Assembly: GCA_958430865.1 (NCBI GenBank)
Contig: CAUDNR010000445.1
Coordinates: forward strand, 2,544 to 31,384
Origin: Entrophospora sp. SA101
Taxonomy: Eukaryota > Glomeromycota > Glomeromycetes > Entrophosporales > Entrophosporaceae
Direction of reading: 5' to 3'
DNA length: 28,841 bases
Of this stretch, positions 9,831-19,423 are shown piece after piece. How positions within the stretch are numbered: position 1 is the first letter of the stretch; each line of letters starts with the position of its first letter. Under the pieces are notes generated by a model. The model was not told the DNA's origin and searched no databases. It saw only the letters and a program-made list of their open reading frames with translations. Both the position numbers and the translations under genes were made by a program.

Positions 9831-9955
9831 AACTAGAATGACAAAAATGCGCACAACCACCGTTTTAAAAAAAACAATACTCTTGTCTTGTTCTCTTTCT
9901 TTTTAGCTCAAAGACCTTTTTTTTTTAATATTAAAGAAATTTGAAATGATTAAAT
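9831..9955 (-). repeat. 5'-cassette repeat, copy 5 (short, decayed)
   Basis: AACTAGAATGAC at 9831 followed by CAACCACCG and, further on, the CTCAAAGACCTTTTTTTT stretch correspond to the intron block and first-exon start of the other copies. On the minus strand the start position is AGG (9917-9915), as in copy 1, and the exon then hits TAA after three codons. The usual donor is GTATTG instead of GTAAGTG. It is non-functional. Confidence 0.55.
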
Positions 9956-10272
9956 GGTAGTTTTTGTAGTAAAAATAAAGATGTTTAATCTGGTTTTATT
10001 TTTAAACAATTACAATCTTATTTTTAAACAAAATTATAAATAAAACTTCAACCCTTGAATCCAGATATGATTTTTTTTTTGGTTCACAAGTGGGAGATAT
10101 GAAAAATTACATCATTACACATGCAACTATTCAATGCACCCAATAAATTTTAATTCATAATAATAACTAGTCACTATAATTTAGTCTCCTGAAATTTCTT
10201 TAAAAAATAAGTTTATTATAATATTTAAAATTATATATATATATATATATAAAATCTTTACTGCCACCAAAT
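9956..10272. other. 3' flank of the topoisomerase gene
   Basis: AT-rich sequence with an (AT)n run at about 10230-10250 and poly-T tracts. It lies just past the stop of the minus-strand topoisomerase gene and should hold its 3' UTR. No gene is seen. Confidence 0.35.
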
Positions 10273-12265
10273 CTAAAATTCCTATAAAATAATAAAAATA
10301 AATTTGAGTATGTTATTATTTAATAAAATTAACTAAAAAAAAAAATACTCACCCAATCTACATCAATGTCTAATGTCCATTGGAATTTTTCATGGAGGCT
10401 TTTATTAAAAACTTTTGTGATAGGTACATCATATTTTTTACACCACACAACAGAAATACGTGGGTCTATGTAATTGATTTTTGATGTACTCAGTGCGAAT
10501 GTCATATTGTCTACTTCAGTGGTTTTGATATGAGCCTTGCTGACAGAATGTCGATGGTTACATAAAATAGCAACCTGTCTGTTTGCTTCATTATATGCTA
10601 CCATTTTCTCCTTTATAGTAGTAGCATTCTCCATCCTTTTATTTAGCTCAATTTGGAAGGTATGAGATGCATTGTATGTATGAAATACTTTGGCGGTTAG
10701 TCCTTTCATGTATTCAGACAAATGTTTATTCGAATCTTGAGTCTAAATGAATTTTAAAGAAAATTTGAATTTATTAATAGAACAAACACAAACGCACACA
10801 CATATATGCAATTGATTAAATTTAAATCTTGTATTTTTGTACCCATAATCTGTCAAATAACGCTTCACCAGATTCCTTATCCTTCATAAATATTCCAAGG
10901 TTTTCAAAAACTTGTTCTATTACTTCTACTGAGTTTACATATCTTATTGAATCTTTACCTAAGAAATCAAACTTGACTGTCCTTGGTGGCACCAGAGTAA
11001 TATCATCATATCTGAGGGAACAACAACCCACGGTATTTGCTTCTTCGTCAGTTTTTTCATTCCCTGCTCTTAATGCAAGTTTGTCTATAAGATATGTGGC
11101 AGTAGCACATTGACAAACAAATCTGTCTTTACTTTTTAAATCCTCTATGTAATCATGGCGAATTTTTTCTAAATGTTTATCAAGTTCCCTAGCCTTATCA
11201 AATTTTTCCAAATCGCTTTGACCTTTAAGTGAGCTATTGGGTGCTAAAATCACATATTTTATTTTGTTATTTACATTCTCCTTCCATTTGGCAAGCCAGG
11301 TAACTGTGTTATCATGTTGAATACTACCCCAGGAGTGGCCAGCAGGTGGAGGAGGGATGGGTGCATCTTTACTGAGATTAATTGTTATTTGCTCAGGGGT
11401 GACTCTCAATTTCAACAAACCAGTTTTAGGATGTTCACCATGACCTTTAAACAAACCAGGTGGCTCAATTCTAAAATTACCAACTTTTTCTTTACATCCA
11501 TCTAACTGACAATAACCATAAAACTCATCTATCCTGGTCTTTTCATCTTTCAACCTTTGTTTTTCCTCTGTTGAAAAATTCTTTTTTCGTTCCTCCTCTT
11601 CTTGTAAATAATTGTATATAGAAGTAAAATCACATTTTTCAAAATCCTCAATTTGTGGATTTTCTTTGGATTTTTTCAATACAGCTTTCCAATCTTTAAA
11701 GAAATTCTTGTTGAAAGTGTTGTTCTTTACATAGTCTGTGTTTAACAATTCAGCATAAAATGTTGCTATTTCTTCGGCTTCAGGAGAGAGTTTTATTTCA
11801 TCTCCTTTGAAAAAAAAATCAATAATGATTATTGTAAAAAGTTTAGAAACATAATTAAAAAATTATAACAACAACAATAATAATATTTTCAAATGCACAT
11901 GCATTAAAAAATAAAATTAGATTATATAATGCCATACCATTATATTTCATTTTAATATTATGAGGAACGTACTCTGGAGGAAACCAGACTCCGTTATGGA
12001 CTAAACTAGTCCATTTAGCCGGCTGAGGTTCCTCGATTCTTGTTTTTTTGGATGTTTGTCTAGTTTATTGATTAAATGTATTAATGAAACTAGAATGACG
12101 CGTGTTTCAATATTGCACCACCACCATTCTTTTTAAATAACTAGAGTAACGACGAGTGGCGGGCAATAACCACCACCACCATCCTTATTCTTAAAACACT
12201 TACCCTCGATCTTCGGCAATTCCTTTTTCTTGTCTTCTTTTATTTTTCTTATTATCAAACGACAT
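10273..12265 (-). CDS. TOP1: DNA topoisomerase IB, catalytic Arg replaced, short linker
   Basis: Type IB topoisomerases relax supercoils in the nucleus by nicking one strand through a 3'-phosphotyrosine. Five exons were read: 12265-12204, 12059-11938, 11804-10843, 10742-10353 and 10281-10273. All junctions are GT-AG and in frame, giving 514 residues. Exon 1 is Lys/Arg-rich, and the long N-terminal domain of other TOP1 is missing. The core starts at about residue 36 ([16 protein letters not shown]) and continues through [27 protein letters not shown] and LALRAGNEK. Counterparts of human Arg488, Lys532, His632 and Tyr723 are R307, K345, H445 and Y473 ([10 protein letters not shown]). The counterpart of Arg590 is H403 ([11 protein letters not shown]). 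H445 and Y473 are 28 residues apart against 91 in human, so most of the coiled-coil linker is gone. The last exon encodes only EF and the stop, the usual fungal ending. Exon 1 and promoter lie in the dispersed repeat. It may be a specialised or impaired paralogue. Confidence 0.92.
12088..12138 (-). repeat. Extra partial copy of the intron block in TOP1 intron 1
   Basis: AACTAGAATGACGCGTG and CACCACCACCATTCTT at 12088-12130 repeat the block at 12139-12203 (AACTAGAGTAACGACGAG, CACCACCACCATCC). It is the same orientation and immediately adjacent, so intron 1 of the topoisomerase gene holds a tandem pair. Confidence 0.6.
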
Positions 12266-12305
12266 TTTGAAATCTTTAATAATTTAATAAAAGAAGTTTG
12301 TGATT

Positions 12306-12332
12306 TGATCGACGTGTACACATTATTTATCC
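12306..12332 (-). promoter_or_regulatory. Shared core promoter of the cassette, topoisomerase copy
   Basis: On the minus strand GGATAAATAATGTGTACACG lies 45-65 bp before the ATG at 12265. Copy 3 has the same block with a 4-bp insert (GGATAAATAATTAATGTG) at the same distance from its ATG, and copy 1 keeps ATAAATAATTAATG. ATAAATAA is the likely TATA element. Confidence 0.5.
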
Positions 12333-12925
12333 TGGTTTTTTTTTTTGGTAGGACAGACGCGAATTGATTTTTTTTTTTTTTTTTGGAAAAACAAGAGTCC
12401 AAGGTGACAAAATGTGAGTGTTGTTGTTTGGTTTGGATCTCCTAAAGAAAACGTGCTAATTACTAACCAGAGGTACTCTTTTTTATTTGTATTGATATGT
12501 ATGAGGTGTCTTTTATTTTAGCTTATAAATATTTTAATTGGAATCAAAACACGGAGCAGATCTTGCTGGGTAATTTCAAGATTCTCATTGATAATATTTT
12601 CCTTTGCTTAATCGTAATAATAATACTAATATTATATTATTATAATTACAAGATGTCAAGGCAGCACACCATTGAAAAAGAAACATTTTGAGTATGCGAA
12701 GTTTGATTATCGGAAATTTACAAGTGTTTAAGCACGCACGCTACCTTGAACACATTACGGTCATTCTCTCATCTTCCTCGCTGTCTGCACAAGGCTAATT
12801 TGACTTGCGCCCCCCGATGATACAATGATGCAACTGAACTCCAGGGGGGGGCAGCATGGCCCAGGAGTTTACCGAGACTGCACCAATCGTCAAGGATGCT
12901 TTCACTAATCTTCCCTTACAGCACC

Positions 12926-13141
12926 AGACCAGAGAAGGCTGCTGGCACGCTAGCCAAAAAGTTGCCTGCAACGATTCCACCTCTAGGGCAAGGATGGCTC
13001 TGTGACCAAGCTGTTGCAACTCTGGAGGAATATTAAGAGAATCTGCAGCTCGTTCAAGCACAGGAAGTCACAATTCAGAGCAGGGTTGGTGGCCCTGAAA
13101 TTGCATTTGGCTCTGATGTTAAGAGGAAAGTTGTAAAATAG
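12926..13141 (+). pseudogene. Relic open frame inside the long repeat
   Basis: The frame reads RPEKAAGTLAKKLPATIPPL, then DQAVATLEEY, a TAA, then VTIQSRVGGPEIAFGSDVKR and ends at TAG 13139-13141. In copy 1 the TAA is CAA, so the ancestor read through. Copy 3 has an insertion and frameshift here. Balanced composition and conservation across copies suggest a former exon of a plus-strand gene. I do not recognise the protein. Confidence 0.4.
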
Positions 13142-14749
13142 TGTTTGTTTGTATAATCATTTTCCTAAATTCTCTCTTTCTCTGATTCTAACCAATTTAT
13201 AATTTTGGATAGGGGATTGAACTGGGTTTTTGCCCAATCAGTTCCCTGTTTTGTAGATTATATTATTGCACAATTATATACATCTTTGTCAGCAATATAG
13301 CCAACAAGGAAAAGTCATAAATGGTTTGGATTTTGGTATGGTATGTTATAAATTAATCATTTTCCCAAATTTTATGCTTCTCTTTAATTTTTATTTGACC
13401 AACTGAATTTGTTTTTTGAATGGGGGTAGGATTGTTGGCAAGTTGGCATGCCACTGACAAGACAGGAGACACTTTGAGATATACCAGCCAACTCATGGAA
13501 AGGGATCTTTTGTCCAGACTTAGGTTCACATGGATGTTAAGCACAGAAAATGTACACTATCAATGTATATTTTTTCAACAAAATAAACATTTAAATAATT
13601 AATTGTTAAATATTAATACTTTTCTTTTCATAAAAATTATAGCAACCCAGGTTGCAGCCTCCCGAGTTGGAGAATTTTCAACCAGTTGCAGGTGCCAACT
13701 TTATTCTAGTGAGTGAGGGGTATAACACAAAGCAATCACCACACAAGCACCAGCTATCAGTGATCAATGCCCATATGGTAACGGCCAAGCCTGGTCTGAG
13801 GGGAAGATAAGAAAATGTTTTGTCCAAAGCCTTCCAACATGTGGGGGCCTTCACTGTGGAAACAATCCCACAATTATGGAGGTGTGTGAAAGCACCCAAC
13901 CATATGTTTGTGATAGGAAATTTTAGTTAAATCTGTCACCTGCAATCAACATCAGATTTATTATTCATAATGAACCATACAATGGAAGGAAATATTTTTT
14001 TTGATCCTCCCTATTTATTTATTCTTGTGAATCCCAGAGATCTGGGTAGAGACACATTATTAAAAGTTTCATTTCTGTATGGCCTTGGTATCATTACTAC
14101 CTGGGTGATGCAATTGTTTGTTATGTCAATGATGATATCAAATGTATCACATAATAATCATGACCACCATGAATATTCGATGGATGGAGGCATTCACATA
14201 CAAGGAAATGAAAGAAATGATTAAATAGCTAAGTCATGTTTGTTTTGTTAAAGACATATGATTAATTATATTTAAAATATACAATAAAAAAATTGCAAGA
14301 CTGCACCACTATGTCAATCAAGCTATCAAGCTGTTATGTTTGTGCATGATTTAAAATTCTTTTGTGGTCCCATCTTTCTTTGCTTATATATAATCTATTG
14401 GTTCTCTTTTTACTGGTCAAATGATGCCAAATTGGGTAATGGGGTATCAGCAAATATCATAATCTGATTATTCTTTAAAAAAATAATTAAGGTATTAGCA
14501 TACTGATAAGTTAATAATATTTTTATCATATAGTCCAATAGCCTACAGTAAATATTGAAATTGCCAATATTTATCAGATATTCTTTTAAAATTAATCCTT
14601 TTTTTAGTTAATTATTGGCTTAGTTTAATAACCAATGGCTCTTTATATTGTAATTAAGTTATTGGTTAAATATTTCTAAAGCTCTTTGTACTAAAATAAT
14701 ATCATATCTTAAGTAGCAGTTAGGGTTTTCTATTCAAATGTTTATTTGG

Positions 14750-14925
14750 ATAAAACAAATAATTCGAGTAATAATAATTCGAATAAAATGAATAAAAGCG
14801 AATAAAAGCGAATAAAAGTGAATAAAAGGAATAAAATGAATAAAACAAATAAAAGCAAATAAACGAATAAAACAAATAAAACAAATAAAATGAATAACAA
14901 TTCAAATAAAAGCATATAAAGCATA
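14750..14925. repeat. GAATAAAA minisatellite, copy 2
   Basis: Many units of GAATAAAAGC or AAATAAAATG type in tandem, nearly uninterrupted. The same array occurs in repeat copy 3 at 24013-24182 with a different unit order, so it varies in length between copies. Confidence 0.75.
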
Positions 14926-15455
14926 TGAAGCAAAACTTGTATTATGAATAGAAATTGTGCATTAATACTAAAATCAAAAAACAACAATAAATAAACAAAC
15001 AAATAGCTTTTATTATGAAATAATTAATTTTGTTCCTTTGGTGTTAATGATTGAATTGATCACACAAGCAGTAGTCAATTTAAACAGCATTGTTTTTAAA
15101 GAATTTATTATTCAAATGTATAAAGTTTATTATTTTTAATGTTGCAAAATTTTTTGATACATCAATCTCAGTCCATATTTATATACTTTAAAGTTTCTTT
15201 ATTACTTTTTTTGATAAACAATAATTTTATCCATTTGTTTATTTGTTTTAGTAGATTCAAATAGATTTTATTAAAACAAATGGTACACTACAGCAAATTT
15301 CAGAGAATCAATAATGCAAAAACACACATAATAAGTATATATGGCTTGTAGCCTAGGTCCTGTAGAATATGCATGCAAAATTTTCGTGTTTTCTGATTTT
15401 TGGTATGTCGTTATTTATTATTATTAAAAAAAATTGAATTCAATTATTTCAAAAA

Positions 15456-15906
15456 AGAAAAATTAAAATAATTTATAGAGTCTAGTACTAGGCCACAAAC
15501 CACACAGTCAACCCCGTTATTTCCGTTTAAAATTAGTATTAGTATTAATATATACGGAATTAACGTATTACGGTTTTGGAAAACTACCCCCTTTTCAAAT
15601 TTAGTATGAATATGAAGTACGGAATCAATACGGAACTCGTAACATACTGAAAAGGTATGTTTTAATTGCGCATATAAGGTATGGAGTAAATGGCGTTTTT
15701 TTTTTAGGGTTTTTTGGTTTTTTTGTAAGTTTTTTCGATTTTTTGATTTTTTTTTGATTTTTAGAATTTTCTCCTATAACAATATAGTAATAGCCTGATT
15801 CGGAAATATCTACCAGCAGAGATTTTTTTGTAAAATAAGACTTTTGCTTGAATAATCAAAAAATAATAACAGTAATACAAAAATGCTATTACCATTTCAA
15901 AGACCG
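15456..15906. other. AT-rich stretch with a CCGT/ACGG inverted repeat
   Basis: CCGTTATTTCCGT near 15513 and ACGGAATTAACG near 15555 are imperfectly inverted, and TACGGAAT words recur to about 15635. Beyond 15690 long T tracts dominate. No gene is recognised. Confidence 0.35.
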
Positions 15907-16110
15907 TTATTTATCGAGAATTTGTTTTAAATCGAATTTGCCTTCCTTCAGATCACAACTGGCTTCATTCCTATAACATAAACAGCAGCGACGAGATACA
16001 TACACTATTGTTAAAATAATAACCGTAATTTCCGTAAAAAGAATAATACCAGCTATAATAACGATGCCAGAATTTTCCACAATTACAGTTTCAAGTGAGT
16101 TTTTTTCCAT
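15907..16110 (-). CDS. Possible single-pass membrane protein, 67 residues
   Basis: The ATG at 16110 opens 67 codons to TAA at 15907. Residues 1-14 are polar, 15-38 form one hydrophobic helix (GIVIIAGIILFTEITVIILT and on), followed by SRRCCLCYR and an acidic/basic tail ending DLKQILDK. A basic, Cys-rich juxtamembrane motif after one helix suggests a type I or III orientation with a palmitoylated cytosolic side, which is inference. There is no signal peptide apart from the helix. A TTATAAATAAAA box lies about 95 bp upstream. An acceptor-like TTTTTAG just before the ATG leaves room for an upstream exon. The family is not recognised. Confidence 0.45.
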   Translation of the reverse strand: MEKNSLETVIVENSGIVIIAGIILFTEITVIILTIVYVSRRCCLCYRNEASCDLKEGKFDLKQILDK

Positions 16111-18250
16111 TGGGAATCTAAAAATAAATTATTCTAAAAAAAAAAATTTAAATAAATAAAAAATTAATTTGACACAGAAAAGACCCATTTGGACTTTTAT
16201 TTATAACATATTTCAAGACGATTATACCCAGATGGGGAAATTTCCGGCTGACCTTATTAATTCATAATCAACTGTGTTTGTGAAATGGTTATGCAAGACA
16301 TAAAATTTATATTCCATCAAATTTTATTTATAACTATAAAATAAAGGCCAAAAAACATGAAAATAATATTTTATTATTTATACTCAATAAAAAGAAAGCT
16401 GTGTAGTCAATATTGAGAGGGATATTATATATATAAAATGATGTATGTTGATATTATCATTACTACGTTTTCTACTCTTTTGATTGAAGTACTAATTTTC
16501 TAAAAAGAAAATGTTAAAAGAACATTATCAAATACTGCTACATAAGTGAATATCAATACCCAAATTCTTTGGAGTTTTGGAACTATAGAAGTTTGCCTAA
16601 GCTACTAAATTTCGGCAATAGTTTTGCCAAATTAAAAAATTTAGTTTCGGTTTTCAAGCAAGCAAAATGCCGAAATTTTAGGCATAATTACTTTAATATA
16701 TGAGCATTAGATAAAGCAATGAAATCAATTGCATAATTTATAAATGTTCATTGTCGTCATTCTTTTCTGCCCTTAATTCGAACTACACATAGTAAACAAA
16801 CATTTATTTCATAATGAATCAAATAATCACCAATGTAAATTAACCAAGTATGCCAAATACTCAATATACAACAAATCTATCCTTCCTGAAAAAGCATCAG
16901 CCGTAAATCGATTTGTCATGTATCAATAAAATTAAACTCGCTCGCACAGCAGATACGAAGTCGTAACCATACCTCCTTGATATCATGCCAAAAATTGTTA
17001 AGCGAGATCCCTTATCCACTTGGCAGTAATTAAAACTGGATTTCAAGTTAAAGAATATTCGAAACAAAGTGACTAAAGCAAGGGATTGATATAGAGAAAC
17101 ATAAGTAGGTTTAGTAAAAGCTGTATTTCGAGTAGTAAAATTGACTTTTTTTTTATTGATAATAATAATAACATTCAATCAAATTCGCAAATACATCTTG
17201 CAATACACATTTAATGATGTCCGCCACATATTTCCTTAGATTAAATATATATTAATATTAATATATAACCATGTATTTTCCACAAAAGTATCCGCAATTT
17301 ACGCAGCATCGTGAGAATATCCAATTTTATATATGAGGATGATTTCTAGTTAGGTCTGACCTTTATTCCTGTGTTCAGAGGGATACAGCTTTAGCCTGGC
17401 GAGGGATAAATATAAATGCACTGATCACTGGCCCGTAGATCTTGAGTGAATTATCCGACTGATACCAAAGATCGATAAGATTGATAAAGGGGATAAAGGT
17501 GTAACCTTTTGCATGGGTTGGGGTTGGGTGTGTGTTATCCTTATTTAGAAATCGATTGGTGATTGCGGATATATATTTCTTTCATGAAATGAAAATAATA
17601 ATAAATAATAAATTGTGTCTTCCACATTGATTAGTATAGTAATGACAGGAAGTATTATAAATCATGAAGACTTTTTATTCCAATACGAAAATTGAATAGG
17701 GATGTTGGCCGATAGAAAAAACCTTAGTCAGCTAAAAACTTCATTAAATCCCAGTTGATGAAAAAACCTTTTAGATGATACAAAGTCTGTCAGTATTATT
17801 ATCACTACAATTGTTATTACTATTATTACTATTGTTATTACTATTAATGGTTCGAATAAGGTTCATTCGGATTATTGTTTTATTCATTATGAATTTGAGT
17901 ACTCACAAAGAATTTGAATAAAGCAAATAGTAATTCAAGGATATTTGTATTACAAACAGAAATTCTAACTATGACTTTTATGTGATTTATTATATTTTGT
18001 TTTTGAGCAAATGTATGTTTTTTTTTGTCATTCTAAGTAATACAGGTGGACCCATCTCGACTAAATGACTATGCCATAGAATTCTGCACTAGAATTCCAG
18101 ATGTAAAAATGAATGTTAAGAGATTTTTTTTTAGCCGGTTAAGCTTTTAAAAAATTCTTATCTGGCTATGCCAATAAATTTCTTAGCTGGCCAACATCAC
18201 TAATTAGAAGTTGATAATGACCATTTGCAAAGGAGTAAAACACTATTCCA
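16111..18250. other. Long gene-poor stretch
   Basis: Mostly AT-rich DNA. A 93-codon minus-strand frame at 16897-17178 has fairly balanced composition but no recognisable domain. A small inverted repeat lies at 16594-16685. A patch at 17330-17560 has higher GC but no open frame or RNA structure I can name. A TTATTACTA microsatellite lies at about 17800-17845. No gene is supported. Confidence 0.35.
16594..16685. repeat. Small inverted repeat, AAATTTCGGCA arms
   Basis: TGCCTAA...AAATTTCGGCA at 16594-16618 is imperfectly inverted as TGCCGAAATTTTAGGCA at 16668-16684, with a 6-bp extra piece in the left arm. It could be a tiny MITE. No target duplication is seen. Confidence 0.4.
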
Positions 18251-18267
18251 TATTTATTTATAAGAGA

Positions 18268-18480
18268 AACATTGTAATTCTTTGTAGTAAGTGTTGTAAT
18301 CTTTTGACAATGTTGTAATTCTTTGCAATGACATTATAATTATTTGCAATAATTGTTGCAGCAGCGTTGTAATTATTTGCGGCAATGTTGAAATTTTTTG
18401 CATTTTTTCAACAATTGTTGTAATTCTTTGCATCAGCATTATAATTATTCAGCAGCGTTGTGATTATTCACAGCATCATA
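18268..18480. repeat. Minisatellite of about 21-bp units
   Basis: Around ten diverged units of GTTGTAATTCTTTGCAATGA type (variants GCATTATAATTATTTGCAG) follow each other in tandem. The minus-strand open frame over it is a by-product. Confidence 0.65.
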
Positions 18481-18556
18481 ATTTTTTTTCTTAAAAAAGA
18501 AAAATAGGGTGACACAAATAAAAAAAATTGCCACAAATTAAAATTTTTTATTACTG

Positions 18557-18678
18557 TTGTACGTGACGTGAAAATGAAATTATTCACAATTCACTCAAAT
18601 TTACATATTAATATGTGAAATTCAAATTAGCCAATCAGAATTTCACCCCACTCCATAATATTTCAATTTCACATACAA
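18557..18678. mobile_element. TTGTA-ended MITE, copy 2, 122 bp
   Basis: The same element as 8640-8761 in inverse orientation, with identical length. The ends are TTGTACGTGACGTGAAAATG and the complement TTGTATGTGAAATTGAAATA. It shares ATTAGCCAATC and TTTCACCCCACTCC internally. The flanking 8-mers do not match well. Confidence 0.75.
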
Positions 18679-19349
18679 CATTTTTACCATTTCTTTCTTT
18701 AAAGGATCATACCGACGTTGGCTGGCTACATCTAATGTCAACACCACCATCATTAATTAAATTATAAAACAATAAAATTAAATTTGGAGTTTTATTTATT
18801 AAGTTTGCGCCAATCCAGTCTTTTAAGAATTTGTTTTTGTTGCACATATTTTTAGGTTCAATTAATTCGTGTAATTAAAGTTTTAGTTTCATACAAAATG
18901 TGTAAATAGATTTCGTGTAACAATAATAACAATCTTTCTTTTAACAGAAAAAGGTGAAAGAAAGAACGGTGGTGAAGCAAGATTGATTAATTAATATCAA
19001 TTAAATAAAGCAAAATTTGTTTTCATATTATATTTTTAAGCAAACATGTTTTATAAAATTTCCCGGTTTTTTACATAAAAAAAAAAAATTTTTTAAATTA
19101 AATATAAATCTTGTAAAGAAATTTATGTTATTCAAATTGTCTTTATATTTTGGAATGTGAATCGCGTTCACGCACCAGATAAGAGAATGTACTATTTAAC
19201 CAAAACCAATTACCAGTCAGCAGGAAAAATTGTCTTTGTTAAATGCAAAACAATAGAAGTTCTCAGCTACACGATTTGTTTATATTTGTGTAATAAATTT
19301 ATTTACCAAAAAAAAATTATAATTATAATAATACCGAATGAGTGTCTAG
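18679..19349. other. Upstream flank of the WD40-like gene
   Basis: AT-rich sequence. A 65-codon frame at 19157-19354 begins MNRVHAPDK and degenerates into poly-Ile, and I do not regard it as a gene. No RNA gene was seen. Confidence 0.35.
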
Positions 19350-19357
19350 TATAAATA
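19350..19357 (+). promoter_or_regulatory. TATA-like box of the WD40-like gene
   Basis: TATAAATA 67 bp before the ATG at 19424, the same octamer and spacing as at 4857 for the gene at 4930. An A-rich tract fills the space to the start. Confidence 0.45.
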
Positions 19358-19423
19358 TCCTCCTTACATTTCTTAAAAAAAAAAAATAAAACTAATAAAT
19401 TTTTTAATTAATCTTTTATAAAA

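Larger units (their letters stand above)
12139..15455. repeat. Dispersed 5'-cassette repeat, copy 2 (long, about 3.3 kb)
   Basis: It matches 21812-24905 over nearly its whole length in the same orientation, and 8369-9365 over its first third. Landmarks in order are the intron block, a minus-strand first exon (12265-12204, used by the topoisomerase gene), poly-T, TTATAAATATTTTAATTGG, ATGTCAAGGCAGCACACC, a relic frame at 12926-13141, GGCCAAGCCTGGTCTGAGGG, GAGATCTGGGTA, a GAATAAAA minisatellite, and CCTGTAGAATATGCATGCAA. About 270 bp (13415-13680) are absent from copy 3. No LTR, terminal inverted repeat or transposase was found. Its open frames are not preserved between copies, so they are probably not genes. 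Confidence 0.85.

Noticed and set aside
9685..9906. Hydrophobic 73-residue plus-strand frame
   Set aside because: Its 3' half is the reverse of cassette copy 5, and the hydrophobic part is ATT-rich low complexity.
10829..11113. Plus-strand frame antisense to the topoisomerase gene
   Set aside because: Shadow of a strongly supported minus-strand exon.
12133..12402. Minus-strand 89-residue frame reading through the topoisomerase donor
   Set aside because: It starts in a poly-T promoter tract and ignores the in-frame splice join to exon 2.
13970..14224. 84-residue plus-strand frame in repeat copy 2
   Set aside because: The matching part of copy 3 is broken by small insertions, deletions and stops, so it is not under coding constraint.
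12139..15455. Long repeat as an LTR retrotransposon or classic DNA transposon
   Set aside because: No terminal direct or inverted repeats, target duplication, reverse transcriptase or transposase could be found in any copy.
16897..17178. 93-residue minus-strand frame
   Set aside because: Starts in an ATT microsatellite and has no domain, splice or promoter support. Left as a possibility only.
18268..18480. Regular short repeats that could suggest a CRISPR array
   Set aside because: Units are contiguous, diverged and have no unique spacers. It is a minisatellite in a fungal nuclear context.
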